64,000 nt of DNA. Source: Nocardioides litoris. Lineage in GTDB: Bacteria; Actinomycetota; Actinomycetes; Propionibacteriales; Nocardioidaceae. Position numbers and translations under genes: made by a program. Within the stretch, counting starts at the first letter, position 1. The number at the start of each line of letters is the position of its first letter. The stretch covers positions 310,001 to 374,000 of the forward strand of contig NZ_VDMR01000003.1 of the NCBI RefSeq assembly GCF_006346315.1, read 5' to 3'. Shown piece by piece: positions 16,263 through 23,854 of the stretch. The notes under the pieces are model-generated. The model did not search any database. It had not been told where the DNA came from and worked only from the letters and a program-made list of their open reading frames with translations.

Positions 16263-18205
16263 GCGCCGGCCTGCTCCCCCGCGCCGCCAGGCGCGCCCTC
16301 GGGCTGGTCACCGCGACCGGCCTGCTGCTGCTGGCCTCCGCCGCCGGCGCCTCGGCCGTCGACGGCACCGTCGCGGGCGTCGAGCGCACCGGCTCCGGGC
16401 TCGTCGTCTCCGTCGACGTGCCCCCCGACGTCGACGTGCAGCTCGACGGCGTCACCGCGAGCATCGACGGGACGTCGTACGACGCGACGGCGGAGCCGTT
16501 CGACGCGGGTGACACCCGGGTCGAGCGCACCACGGTGGTCGCCATCGACACCAGCAACTCGATGGAGGGCGCACGGTTCGCCGCGGCCCAGGAGGCCGCC
16601 CGCACCTTCCTCGACACCGTGCCCGACGACGTCCGGGTCGGCATCGTCACCTTCAACTCCGAGGTCACCACCGAGCTCGAGCCGACCACCGACCGCGGCG
16701 CCGCCGAGAGCGTGCTCGCCGACCTGCAGCTCCGCCAGCAGACCCAGCTGTACTCCGCGGTCGTCCGGTCGATCGAGCTCGCGGGCACCGAGGGCCAGCG
16801 CTCCGTGCTCGTGCTCTCCGACGGCGAGGACACCTCCGGCGCCGAGCCCCAGGTCGTCAACGACGCCGTCGCCGCCGCCCCCGGGGTCGTCGTCGACGTC
16901 GTCGCGCTCGACCAGGGCCCCGAGGCCCGCGCCAAGCTCGAGCAGATCACCCAGCCCGACGGCGAGGTGATCGACGCCGGCGCCGAGCAGCTCGCCCAGG
17001 TCTTCGACCAGCAGGCCGAGGTGCTCGCCCGCCAGGTCGCGGTCAGCATCGACGTCCCCACCGACGCGGTGGCCGGCGGCTTCGACGTGGTCGTGACGCT
17101 CCCCTCGCCCCAGGGCGAGGTGGTCGCCCGCGCCTCGGTGCCCGACCCGATCACCTCGACCGAGACCGCCGACCCGCTCAGCGACATCCCCCAGGCCGCC
17201 GGAGCCTCGGGCGGCTCTGGCGTCCCCGGTTGGCTGATGTACGCCGGCGTGCTGCTGGTCGGCGCCGGCCTGCTCGGGGCCGCGCTCGTGCTCGTTCCCC
17301 GCGGACCGGTCACGATGTCGGTCGAGGAGCGGGTGACGACGTACACCTCCTCGACCCGGGGCGGGCCGGATCCGATGCAGCCCTCCAAGGCGCCCGAACA
17401 ACCCCTCGCCGCCCAAGCGAGCGACGCGCTGGCCGAGGTGCTCAAGCGCAACCGGGGCCTGGAGGACAAGATCGCCGCCCGCCTGGAGGGCGCCGGGAGC
17501 GAGCTGAAGCCCAGCGAGTGGCTCCTTGCCCACTTCGGCACCTTCGTCGCGGTCTCCCTCGTCGGGCTGCTGCTCGGCCGTGGCAACGTGGTGGTCGGCC
17601 TCATCGCCATGGCCGCGGGCGTCGTGGGCCCGTGGGTCTACCTCGGACTCAAGCGCACCCGGCGTCGCAAGAAGTTCAACGCCGCCCTCCCCGACACCCT
17701 GCAGATGATGGCGAGCTCGCTCTCGGCCGGCCTGTCGCTCGCCCAAGCCATCGACACGATCACCCGCGAGGGCGCCGAGCCCGTCGCCTCGGCGTTCCGC
17801 CGGGTGCTGGTCGAGACCCGCATCGGGGTCTCGCTGGAGGACGCGCTCGAGGGTGTCGCCGCGCGGTTCGACAGCCGCGACTTCTCCTGGGTGGTGATGG
17901 CCATCCGGATCCAGCGGCAGGTGGGCGGCAACCTGGCCAGCCTGATCGAGACGGTCGGCGGCACGATGCGCGAGCGCGAGTACATGCGACGCCAGGTCAA
18001 CGCGCTGGCCGCGGAGGGCAAGCTCTCGGCGATCGTGCTCTCGGGCCTGCCGCCGATGTTCCTCCTGTACGTGATGCTGACCCAGCCCGAGTACGCCGGC
18101 GTCCTCCTGACCGACCCCCGCGGGCTGTTCATCCTGGTCGGCGGCTCGCTGTGGTTGGGCGTCGGCATCTTCTGGATGAGTCGCCTGGTGAAGGTGGAGG
18201 TCTGA
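16259..18205 (+). CDS. tadB: vWA-TadB fusion: von Willebrand A domain joined to a type II secretion F domain
   Basis: A 648-residue fusion. A signal or anchor segment (about 10-33) leads to a vWA domain (about 90-270) with an intact MIDAS start DTSNS (97-101), a downstream Thr/Asp region and VLVLSDGEDTSG. A beta-rich stretch and a membrane helix follow (about 323-347). The TadB part comes next: a helix near 420-440, the T2SSF domain (ALPDTLQMMASSLSAGLSL, RIQRQVGGNLASLIETV) and C-terminal helices. TadB forms the pilus platform; the vWA part is predicted to lie outside the membrane and bind a metal-dependent ligand (inferred). Ordinary TadB is about 300 residues. GTG overlaps the tadA stop. Confidence 0.93.
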   Translation: MSAGLLPRAARRALGLVTATGLLLLASAAGASAVDGTVAGVERTGSGLVVSVDVPPDVDVQLDGVTASIDGTSYDATAEPFDAGDTRVERTTVVAIDTSNSMEGARFAAAQEAARTFLDTVPDDVRVGIVTFNSEVTTELEPTTDRGAAESVLADLQLRQQTQLYSAVVRSIELAGTEGQRSVLVLSDGEDTSGAEPQVVNDAVAAAPGVVVDVVALDQGPEARAKLEQITQPDGEVIDAGAEQLAQVFDQQAEVLARQVAVSIDVPTDAVAGGFDVVVTLPSPQGEVVARASVPDPITSTETADPLSDIPQAAGASGGSGVPGWLMYAGVLLVGAGLLGAALVLVPRGPVTMSVEERVTTYTSSTRGGPDPMQPSKAPEQPLAAQASDALAEVLKRNRGLEDKIAARLEGAGSELKPSEWLLAHFGTFVAVSLVGLLLGRGNVVVGLIAMAAGVVGPWVYLGLKRTRRRKKFNAALPDTLQMMASSLSAGLSLAQAIDTITREGAEPVASAFRRVLVETRIGVSLEDALEGVAARFDSRDFSWVVMAIRIQRQVGGNLASLIETVGGTMREREYMRRQVNALAAEGKLSAIVLSGLPPMFLLYVMLTQPEYAGVLLTDPRGLFILVGGSLWLGVGIFWMSRLVKVEV

Positions 18206-18206
18206 C

Positions 18207-19121
18207 GTGCTGCTCCTCATCCTGGGAATGGTCCTCGTCATCGGCGCGATCGGGATCGCCTACGCCGCCATGACGCCCGAGTCGGACCGCGGGGTGAACA
18301 AGTCCCTCGCCGTCCTGGAGGCCATGACCGCCGCCCCCGCGGAGCTGACCAAGGAGCTCGACCGGCCGTTCTCGGAGCGCGTCGTCGAGCCGGTCCAAGC
18401 CAAGATGCTGAGCATCGGCAAGCGTCTGACCGGTTCCGACACCGACGCGCGGCTTCGGCGCAAGCTCGACTTCGCGGGCAACCCCAACGACTGGAGCGTC
18501 GAGCGGGTCACCTCCTTGAAGGTGCTGGCCGCACTCGTGGGGGGACCTGCCGGGCTGCTCCTCGCACTGGTGTTCGGGGTCAGCGCCCCACTCTTGCTGC
18601 TGATGGCGCTCGGCGGCCTGGTGCTCGGCTTCTTCGCCCCCAACGCCTACCTCTACCAGGCGGCGTACGACCGGTCGGAGAAGATCGCGCGGGCCCTGCC
18701 CGACGCCATCGATCTCCTCACCATCTCGGTCGAGGCCGGTCTCGGGTTCGACGCGGCCTGCCAGCAGGTCGCGCGCAACACCGACGGTCCGCTGGCCGAC
18801 GAGTTCGCCCGGATGCTGGCCGAGATGCAGATCGGCCGGTCGCGCCGGGAGGCCCTCAAGAGCCTGGCCGAGCGCACCACCGTGGAGGAGGTGCACTCCT
18901 TCGTCGGCGCCATGGTGCAGGCGGACAGCTTCGGCGTGCCCATCAGCCAGGTCCTGCGCGTGCAGTCGGGCGAGATCCGGGTCAAGCGGCGCCAGCGGGC
19001 CGAGACCAAGGCGCAGCAGGTCCCGGTCAAGATCACCGTCCCGCTCATCTTCTGCGTCCTGCCGACCTTGTTCATCGTGATCCTGGGGCCTGCTGTGCTC
19101 CAGTTCCTCGACAACTTCTGA
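18207..19121 (+). CDS. tadC: Tad pilus platform protein TadC
   Basis: A 304-residue polytopic protein starting one base after the tadB stop. It has an N-terminal helix, a pair of central helices (LLLALVFGVSAPLLLLMALG) and a T2SSF domain (LPDAIDLLTISVEAGLGFDA, FVGAMVQADSFGVPISQVL) ending in two C-terminal helices. TadC pairs with TadB to form the inner-membrane platform that transmits TadA ATPase movement to the growing pilus. Codon use and length match the family. Confidence 0.94.
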   Translation: MLLLILGMVLVIGAIGIAYAAMTPESDRGVNKSLAVLEAMTAAPAELTKELDRPFSERVVEPVQAKMLSIGKRLTGSDTDARLRRKLDFAGNPNDWSVERVTSLKVLAALVGGPAGLLLALVFGVSAPLLLLMALGGLVLGFFAPNAYLYQAAYDRSEKIARALPDAIDLLTISVEAGLGFDAACQQVARNTDGPLADEFARMLAEMQIGRSRREALKSLAERTTVEEVHSFVGAMVQADSFGVPISQVLRVQSGEIRVKRRQRAETKAQQVPVKITVPLIFCVLPTLFIVILGPAVLQFLDNF

Positions 19122-19125
19122 GCCG

Positions 19126-20649
19126 ATGACCACGAGCCGGCTCTGGGTCGTCACCGCGGGGGCACGCGGCTTCGCGGTGCTCGCCCTCGTCGGCCCGATC
19201 CTCTGGTACCGCGACGGCGTCGGCCTCGCGTGCCTCGGCGCGGCGGCGGTGGTGTGGCTGGCGGCCAGCCTGCTGGAGCGCCGTCCGGGGCTGACCTACT
19301 CGGTCTCGATCCTCGAGGCGGCGGCCATCGGCGTGATCTGCGGGGCGGCGCTGGCCAGCACGCAGACGCTCCTCCTGGCCCTCGCCCTGCCGCCGTTCGT
19401 CGGCGGCGTGGTCCGTGGCCTCTTCGGCACCTGGCTGGCCATCAGTGCCGAGCTGGTCACCGTCGTGGTCTCCGCGCTGGTCGCTCACCAGACCATCACC
19501 GCCGAGCAGGGCTTCGCCATCTTCACCTGGGTCCTGGCGGGCCTGGGGCTGGGCATGATCGGCACCTTCGTCAGCGCAGGTGTCGGCGCCGCCGTCGACG
19601 AGCTGGCGCCGTACCTCGACGCCCAGCGCCTCATCCGGCAGCTGCTCGACCTGTCCACCGACCTCAGCTCGGGCCTCGACGTGAGCACCCTGGCGGGGTC
19701 GCTGCTGGCCGAGATCGGCGACCACCTGCCGACCACTGCGGTGGGCATCTACCGGCCGCGGGGCGAGTCCCTGGTGCCCCTGGTCTCGGGTGACCACGGC
19801 GACTCCCACGTGCTCGACGACGCGGAGGAACTCGCCGTGGAGTCGTGGGCGCGGTCGGCCCCGGTGCTGCACGACCACACCTTCGCCTTCCCGATCGGGG
19901 ACTCCGTGGTGGCCGCGGGTCGGTTGGCGGAGCAGGCCGAGCTCGACGTCCCCGAGGTCGAGCGGACCATCCTGCGGCTGCCCGAGGACCTGCGGGCCAA
20001 GTCAGTCCAGCTCGACACCGCCCTGCTGTTCTCCGACTTTCGCGACGCGGCCTCGGCCGACGTGCGCAAGCGTCTGGCGCGCGAGATGCACGACGGCGTC
20101 GCGCAGGACATCGCCTCTCTCGGCTACCTCGTCGACGCCCTGGCAGCGCGTCCGGCCGACGAGAAGCAGGCCAAGGCGTTCGCGATGCTGCGCGAACGGA
20201 TCACCAAGATCGTCGCCGAGGTCCGGCAGTCCGTCCTGACCCTGCGCACCAGCATCGGCGAGTCGGAGAGCCTCGGCGCTGCCATCAGCACCGTGGCCCG
20301 TCACCTCAGCGAGTCCTCCCGCATCCCCATCCAGGTCACGCTCGACGAGCACTCCACCCGGCTGCGGCCCGAGGTCGAGGCCGAGCTGTTCCGGATCACC
20401 CAGGAGGCGATGAACAACGCCATCAAGCACGCCCAGTGCAGCACCATCGAGGTCAACTGCCAGGTGCACGCACCGGCCGCCCTGATCACCGTCACCGACG
20501 ACGGGCGCGGCCTGCAGAAGGGCCGCAGCGACTCGCACGGCCTGAAGATCATGCGCGAGCGCGCCCGTCTCGTCGGCGCGGAGCTCGCCATCGACGACTC
20601 CCCCGGCGGCGGGCTCTCCGTCGCCGTCCGCATCGGGTCCCCCCGGTGA
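19126..20649 (+). CDS. Membrane sensor histidine kinase of the tad locus
   Basis: A 507-residue kinase. Residues 1-160 contain five or six hydrophobic helices, about 165-300 look like a GAF-type sensor, the HisKA_3 helix has its phospho-acceptor His near 322 (LAREMHDGVAQDIASL), and the HATPase domain shows EAMNNAIKHAQ and VTDDGRGL. It starts 4 bp after tadC and is followed by a NarL-type regulator, so it is almost certainly the cognate pair controlling this locus. The signal is not predictable; the helices could sense an envelope or membrane-soluble cue. Confidence 0.92.
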   Translation: MTTSRLWVVTAGARGFAVLALVGPILWYRDGVGLACLGAAAVVWLAASLLERRPGLTYSVSILEAAAIGVICGAALASTQTLLLALALPPFVGGVVRGLFGTWLAISAELVTVVVSALVAHQTITAEQGFAIFTWVLAGLGLGMIGTFVSAGVGAAVDELAPYLDAQRLIRQLLDLSTDLSSGLDVSTLAGSLLAEIGDHLPTTAVGIYRPRGESLVPLVSGDHGDSHVLDDAEELAVESWARSAPVLHDHTFAFPIGDSVVAAGRLAEQAELDVPEVERTILRLPEDLRAKSVQLDTALLFSDFRDAASADVRKRLAREMHDGVAQDIASLGYLVDALAARPADEKQAKAFAMLRERITKIVAEVRQSVLTLRTSIGESESLGAAISTVARHLSESSRIPIQVTLDEHSTRLRPEVEAELFRITQEAMNNAIKHAQCSTIEVNCQVHAPAALITVTDDGRGLQKGRSDSHGLKIMRERARLVGAELAIDDSPGGGLSVAVRIGSPR

Positions 20650-20698
20650 CCGCCCCCCACCCCTTCCCTGAAGGGGATCCCGAGGACAGAGTGACAAC

Positions 20699-21349
20699 AT
20701 GAGTGAGCCGATCCGCGTCCTGCTCGTCGACGACCACGAGCTGATCCGCAGCGGCCTGGGCGCCGTCATCGACCTCGAGGACGACATGGACGTCGTCGGC
20801 ACGGCCGGCTCCGTGGCCGAGGCCCGTGCCCAGTACGAGGCGCTGACGCCCGACGTCGTCATCGCCGACCTGCAGCTGCAGGACGGCACCGGGCTCGACA
20901 TCGTGCGGAGCATCCGCAAGACGAGCAACGAGACCGGCGTCATCGTGCTGACCATGCACTCGGGTGACGACCAGATCTTCGCCGCCATGCAGGCCGGAGC
21001 GTCCGGGTTCGTCGGCAAGGACGCGCCCTCCTCGGAGGTCGTCAAGGCCGCCCGCCACGCCAAGGTGTCGCCACGGGCGTTCGTCTGCGCGGGCCTCGTG
21101 GGCGCGATGATGCGGCGGGCGTCGGGCGAGTCCACCAGCCTCACCGAGCGCGAGCACGACGTCCTCCTCCTGCTGGCCGACGGGCTCGGCGCGGCGGCCA
21201 TCGGCGAACGTCTCTACCTCAGCGAGTCGACCGCCAAGTCCCACATCGCCCGCATCTACCAGAAGCTCGGTGCCGCCAACCGCGCCCAGGCCCTGGTGAC
21301 CGCCATGCGCATCGGCCTGCTGTCGTCGATCCAACCCACCGAGCGGTGA
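20699..21349 (+). CDS. NarL/LuxR-type response regulator of the tad locus
   Basis: A 216-residue regulator: receiver with DD at 11-12, phospho-Asp about 57 (VVIADLQLQDG) and the switch Lys in VGKDAPS; LuxR HTH in the last 65 residues (LTEREHDVLLLLADGLGAAA, ESTAKSHIARIYQKLGAANR). The partner kinase lies 49 bp upstream. Its position between tadC and the flp genes, with a dyad element just downstream of its stop, suggests it controls pilin transcription; this is inference. ATG is preceded by a weak GAGGACAG ribosome-binding site. Confidence 0.93.
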   Translation: MSEPIRVLLVDDHELIRSGLGAVIDLEDDMDVVGTAGSVAEARAQYEALTPDVVIADLQLQDGTGLDIVRSIRKTSNETGVIVLTMHSGDDQIFAAMQAGASGFVGKDAPSSEVVKAARHAKVSPRAFVCAGLVGAMMRRASGESTSLTEREHDVLLLLADGLGAAAIGERLYLSESTAKSHIARIYQKLGAANRAQALVTAMRIGLLSSIQPTER

Positions 21350-21365
21350 CGGACGCGCAGCGACG

Positions 21366-21449
21366 GTAGTCCGGACGGGCTACTCGGGTCCGTACGGCGA
21401 CCCGATGTGACGGGGCCCGGGAACCGGAAGAGTTCTCCATGTCAGGCCA
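21366..21449 (+). promoter_or_regulatory. Upstream regulatory region of flp1 with an 18-bp dyad
   Basis: It begins with GTAGTCC-GGAC-GGGCTAC (21366-21383), an imperfect 7-4-7 dyad. A 35-bp block ending GATGTGACG (21378-21412) and AGAGTTCTCCATGTCAGGCC further on follow; both recur before flp2 with the same 16-nt spacing. The right arm of the dyad is part of the conserved block. The region probably holds the promoter and the response-regulator operator; no standard -10 box is obvious. Confidence 0.55.
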
Positions 21450-21498
21450 GGGACACCAGCCCCGCAGGCCGCCCCCCACCAGCACCCAGGAGAACACC

Positions 21499-21693
21499 AT
21501 GCTCGACTACGCCCGCATCCAGCTCCGCGCCCGCCTCGCCAACACCGACGACCGCGGCGCCTCCGCCGTCGAGTACGGCCTGCTCGTCGCCGGCATCGCC
21601 ATCGCCATCATCATCGCCGTCTTCGCCCTCGGCGACACCCTCTCCGGGATGTTCGACGGCGTCGAGGGCCAGGTCGGCGAGCGCACCCCCTGA
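21499..21693 (+). CDS. flp: Flp family type IVb pilin (copy 1)
   Basis: A 64-residue major pilin. A short basic leader (MLDYARIQLRARLANTDDRG) precedes the type IVb cleavage site ending in Gly, then ASAVEYGLLVAGIAIAIII with the conserved Glu-Tyr pair at the processing site and a hydrophobic assembly helix. The mature chain would be about 44 residues. A CAGGAGA ribosome-binding site lies 6-7 nt before the ATG. An in-frame ATG at 21439 is not the likely start, because the matching ATG of copy 2 is out of frame. The 195-bp coding sequence is identical to copy 2. Confidence 0.95.
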   Translation: MLDYARIQLRARLANTDDRGASAVEYGLLVAGIAIAIIIAVFALGDTLSGMFDGVEGQVGERTP

Positions 21694-21727
21694 TCAACCC
21701 AGCTCCACCAGATCCACCAGATCCACC

Positions 21728-21767
21728 AGGAGGCGGACCCCACCCGGGCCCGCCTCCTGACGTTTTT
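21728..21767 (+). terminator. Rho-independent terminator after flp1
   Basis: A 9-bp stem AGGAGGCGG/CCGCCTCCT (21728-21736 and 21750-21758) is followed four bases later by TTTTT. It is one of the few classical hairpin-plus-U-run terminators in the window. Confidence 0.85.
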
Positions 21768-21820
21768 CCAGACATCAGCAACACAACCTCGCCCGACGAC
21801 CACCTGACCCAGCCAGCGAG

Positions 21821-21910
21821 CCGGCCAGGCCCGAACCGGCCAGGCCCGAACCGGCCAGGCCCAAACCGGCCAGACCCGAACCGGCCAGACCCGCGCCGGC
21901 CAGGCCCGAC
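21821..21910. repeat. Six tandem copies of a 15-bp repeat between the flp genes
   Basis: The unit CCGGCCAGGCCCGAA repeats six times with a few substitutions. It is non-coding, each unit contains a GGCC palindrome, and it lies between the flp1 terminator and the flp2 upstream block. Confidence 0.93.
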
Positions 21911-21925
21911 AAGCGCACGCACCCC

Positions 21926-22009
21926 ATGGCCCGAAGGGGCTACCCCGGTCCGTACGGCGACCCGATGTGACGAGCCCCCGGACCCGGCAGAGTTCTCCAT
22001 GTCAGGCCA
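21926..22009 (+). promoter_or_regulatory. Duplicated upstream regulatory region of flp2
   Basis: ATGGCCC-GAAG-GGGCTAC (21926-21943) keeps the 7-4-7 layout and the exact right arm of the flp1 dyad, but its left arm is degenerate. The 35-bp block (21938-21972) differs from that of flp1 at two positions, and AGAGTTCTCCATGTCAGGCC follows at the same spacing. Upstream region and gene were evidently copied together. Confidence 0.5.
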
Positions 22010-22065
22010 CACCGGCACACCAGCGCCGGGGCCGCCCCCCACCAGCACAGACCAGGAGAACCACC

Positions 22066-22260
22066 ATGCTCGACTACGCCCGCATCCAGCTCCGCGCCCG
22101 CCTCGCCAACACCGACGACCGCGGCGCCTCCGCCGTCGAGTACGGCCTGCTCGTCGCCGGCATCGCCATCGCCATCATCATCGCCGTCTTCGCCCTCGGC
22201 GACACCCTCTCCGGGATGTTCGACGGCGTCGAGGGCCAGGTCGGCGAGCGCACCCCCTGA
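22066..22260 (+). CDS. flp: Flp family type IVb pilin (copy 2)
   Basis: It encodes the same 64 residues as copy 1 from an identical 195-bp coding sequence, with a CAGGAGAA ribosome-binding site. Identity at every synonymous site implies recent duplication or gene conversion, in contrast to the diverged spacer between the copies. Both would yield the same mature pilin after cleavage before ASAVEY, so the duplication probably raises dose or allows separate control from two promoters. Confidence 0.95.
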   Translation: MLDYARIQLRARLANTDDRGASAVEYGLLVAGIAIAIIIAVFALGDTLSGMFDGVEGQVGERTP

Positions 22261-22285
22261 TCTCAGGTCGCTCTCCCCGAGTCAT

Positions 22286-22323
22286 GACGAGGCGGACACC
22301 CTGCAATGGGGGTCCGCCTCGTC
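22286..22323 (+). terminator. Strong hairpin after flp2
   Basis: A perfect 12-bp stem GACGAGGCGGAC/GTCCGCCTCGTC with a 14-nt loop. No U-run follows, so it may be a processing or stability hairpin rather than a full terminator. Its GAGGCGG/CCGCCTC core matches the stem after flp1. Confidence 0.65.
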
Positions 22324-22373
22324 GGTCTTCAAGCCCACCCTGTCCTCACAGCCAGACCCCCGCGAGGAGCGTC

Positions 22374-22544
22374 ATGACCCCCACCCGGCCGAACGCCGGC
22401 GAGCGCGGCGCGACGGCGTCCGAGTACGCCCTCCTGGCCTTCGGCATCGCCGTCGTGATTGCGGCGACCGTGTTCACCCTCGGCGACGACGTGCGCGGCT
22501 TCTACGAGTCGGCCGTCGAAGCCTTCGCCTCCCTGGGCCGCTAG
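22374..22544 (+). CDS. Flp-like minor pilin
   Basis: A 56-residue protein with a basic leader (MTPTRPNAGERG), a type IVb-like site ATASEYALLAFGIAVVIAAT with the Glu-Tyr pair, a hydrophobic helix and a short polar tail ending FASLGR. It shares the pilin layout with the two identical Flp copies but little other sequence, so it is probably a minor pilin or pseudopilin. A GAGGAG ribosome-binding site lies 6 nt before the ATG. It ends the tad cluster, facing the minus-strand peptidase gene. Confidence 0.85.
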   Translation: MTPTRPNAGERGATASEYALLAFGIAVVIAATVFTLGDDVRGFYESAVEAFASLGR

Positions 22545-22563
22545 GGCCGCCGGCCTCCCCAGC

Positions 22564-23790
22564 TCACGCCGAGGCCCCGGGCAGCGCCGCCAGCCGGTCG
22601 TGCCAGGCCGCCACCAGCTGCCGCTCGTCCCACCCGAAGTCCGCCCGCAGCGCCCCCGCAACGGGCGCTCCGCCGCTCACCGCGTCGTAGAAGCGCACCA
22701 GGTCGGCATCGCCGCCCCGGTCGGCCAGCGCGGTGCACAACACCCACGACGCCTCGTAGACGGCCCCGAGGTGCGGTCCTCGGGTGTCGAACTCCGCCGC
22801 GGTCGGCAGTGCCGTGGGCAGGCCCTCGTCGCGCACCTGCGCCGCCGCCTGGCGCGCCGTACGCCGCAGGGGCAGGGGTGTCTCGCGCAGGGCGACGTAG
22901 TCGGCGAAGCCCTCGACGAGCCACGTCGGAGCCTGGCTCTGCGGGGCGTCGGTCGCGACGTGCACGGCCTCGTGGGCGAGCACCACCTGTTGTCCCTGCT
23001 GCCCAAGGCCGTTGAAGACGCTCGGGTTGACGAAGACGTGGTCGGGGGCGCCGGCCTCGGTGTCACCGCCGGACCCCGTGACCGCCGCGATCTGGGCGTA
23101 GTAGCCCGCCTCGGTGCCGAGCGCCGCCTCCAGGGCTGCCCCGTCGGCCGGCACCTCGACGACCAGGCGAGGGGTCCACTCGGTGAGCACCCGGGAGACC
23201 GTCGGGATGGCCGCCCGCGCCCGCCGGGCGTACGTCGCCAGGTCGGTCCCAGCGGCGGCGACGACGAGCACGTCGTCGCTCCGGCTCACCTGCATCGGCC
23301 CGCTCATCCACACCGGGGTGCGCTGTCCTCCCCCGGCTGGCCCGCCGCCGACGCCCGCCACGGCCACGCCGTCGGGGGTGGACCGGAAACGCAGGCGCAC
23401 CTCGGTCGTCGTCGGCGCGGTGTCGAACCCGCCGTAGGCCCAGCCGACGTCGACCGCAGCCGACCAGGTGCCGTCGGCCGCGACCGCCCCGTCGGCGTCG
23501 ACGTAGCGCATGGTGAGGTCGGTCAGGCGGGTCGACTCGGCCGTGTCGGTGAGGTCGCCCAGCAGGGCGGCGGCTGCCGTGTCGTCGGGGGCCGCCAGCG
23601 CCCGGGCGGCGTCCCGGTCGTAGTCCCCGATCGCGGCCACGAGCCGCTGCAGGGTGGTGGCGGCCCCCGCCGGGTCGACCTCGGCGCCCGCGCGGGGCGG
23701 GGGCGCGGCGACGTACGGCTCGTCGGAGGGCCAGGCCCACCAGGCGACCAGCCCGACGACGGCGACGAGCAACAGCGAAGGACCGGCCAC
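22564..23790 (-). CDS. Membrane-anchored gluzincin-like putative metallopeptidase
   Basis: A 408-residue protein with an N-terminal membrane anchor (LLLVAVVGLVAWWAWP), a long extracytoplasmic region and a C-terminal zinc-peptidase signature: HEAVH (HExxH) with EGFADY about 20 residues later, where the Glu would be the third zinc ligand. This pattern is typical of basic gluzincin-like domains. Substrate unknown. The GTG start lies right at the anchor; the frame stays open upstream to the NlpC stop without ATG, GTG or TTG, so a CTG at about 23844 cannot be excluded. It may be co-transcribed with the NlpC/P60 gene. Confidence 0.8.
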   Translation of the reverse strand: MAGPSLLLVAVVGLVAWWAWPSDEPYVAAPPPRAGAEVDPAGAATTLQRLVAAIGDYDRDAARALAAPDDTAAAALLGDLTDTAESTRLTDLTMRYVDADGAVAADGTWSAAVDVGWAYGGFDTAPTTTEVRLRFRSTPDGVAVAGVGGGPAGGGQRTPVWMSGPMQVSRSDDVLVVAAAGTDLATYARRARAAIPTVSRVLTEWTPRLVVEVPADGAALEAALGTEAGYYAQIAAVTGSGGDTEAGAPDHVFVNPSVFNGLGQQGQQVVLAHEAVHVATDAPQSQAPTWLVEGFADYVALRETPLPLRRTARQAAAQVRDEGLPTALPTAAEFDTRGPHLGAVYEASWVLCTALADRGGDADLVRFYDAVSGGAPVAGALRADFGWDERQLVAAWHDRLAALPGASA

Positions 23791-23854
23791 CCACCAACGT
23801 GGGCGGCCGGTCCTGTCGCTGGAACCGGGCGGGGTGTCGCTCAGGACGGCACCC

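Noticed and set aside
21439..21498. An upstream in-frame ATG giving an 84-residue Flp1
   Set aside because: The equivalent ATG before the identical flp2 is out of frame, whereas both genes share an ATG with a CAGGAGA ribosome-binding site at the Flp start.
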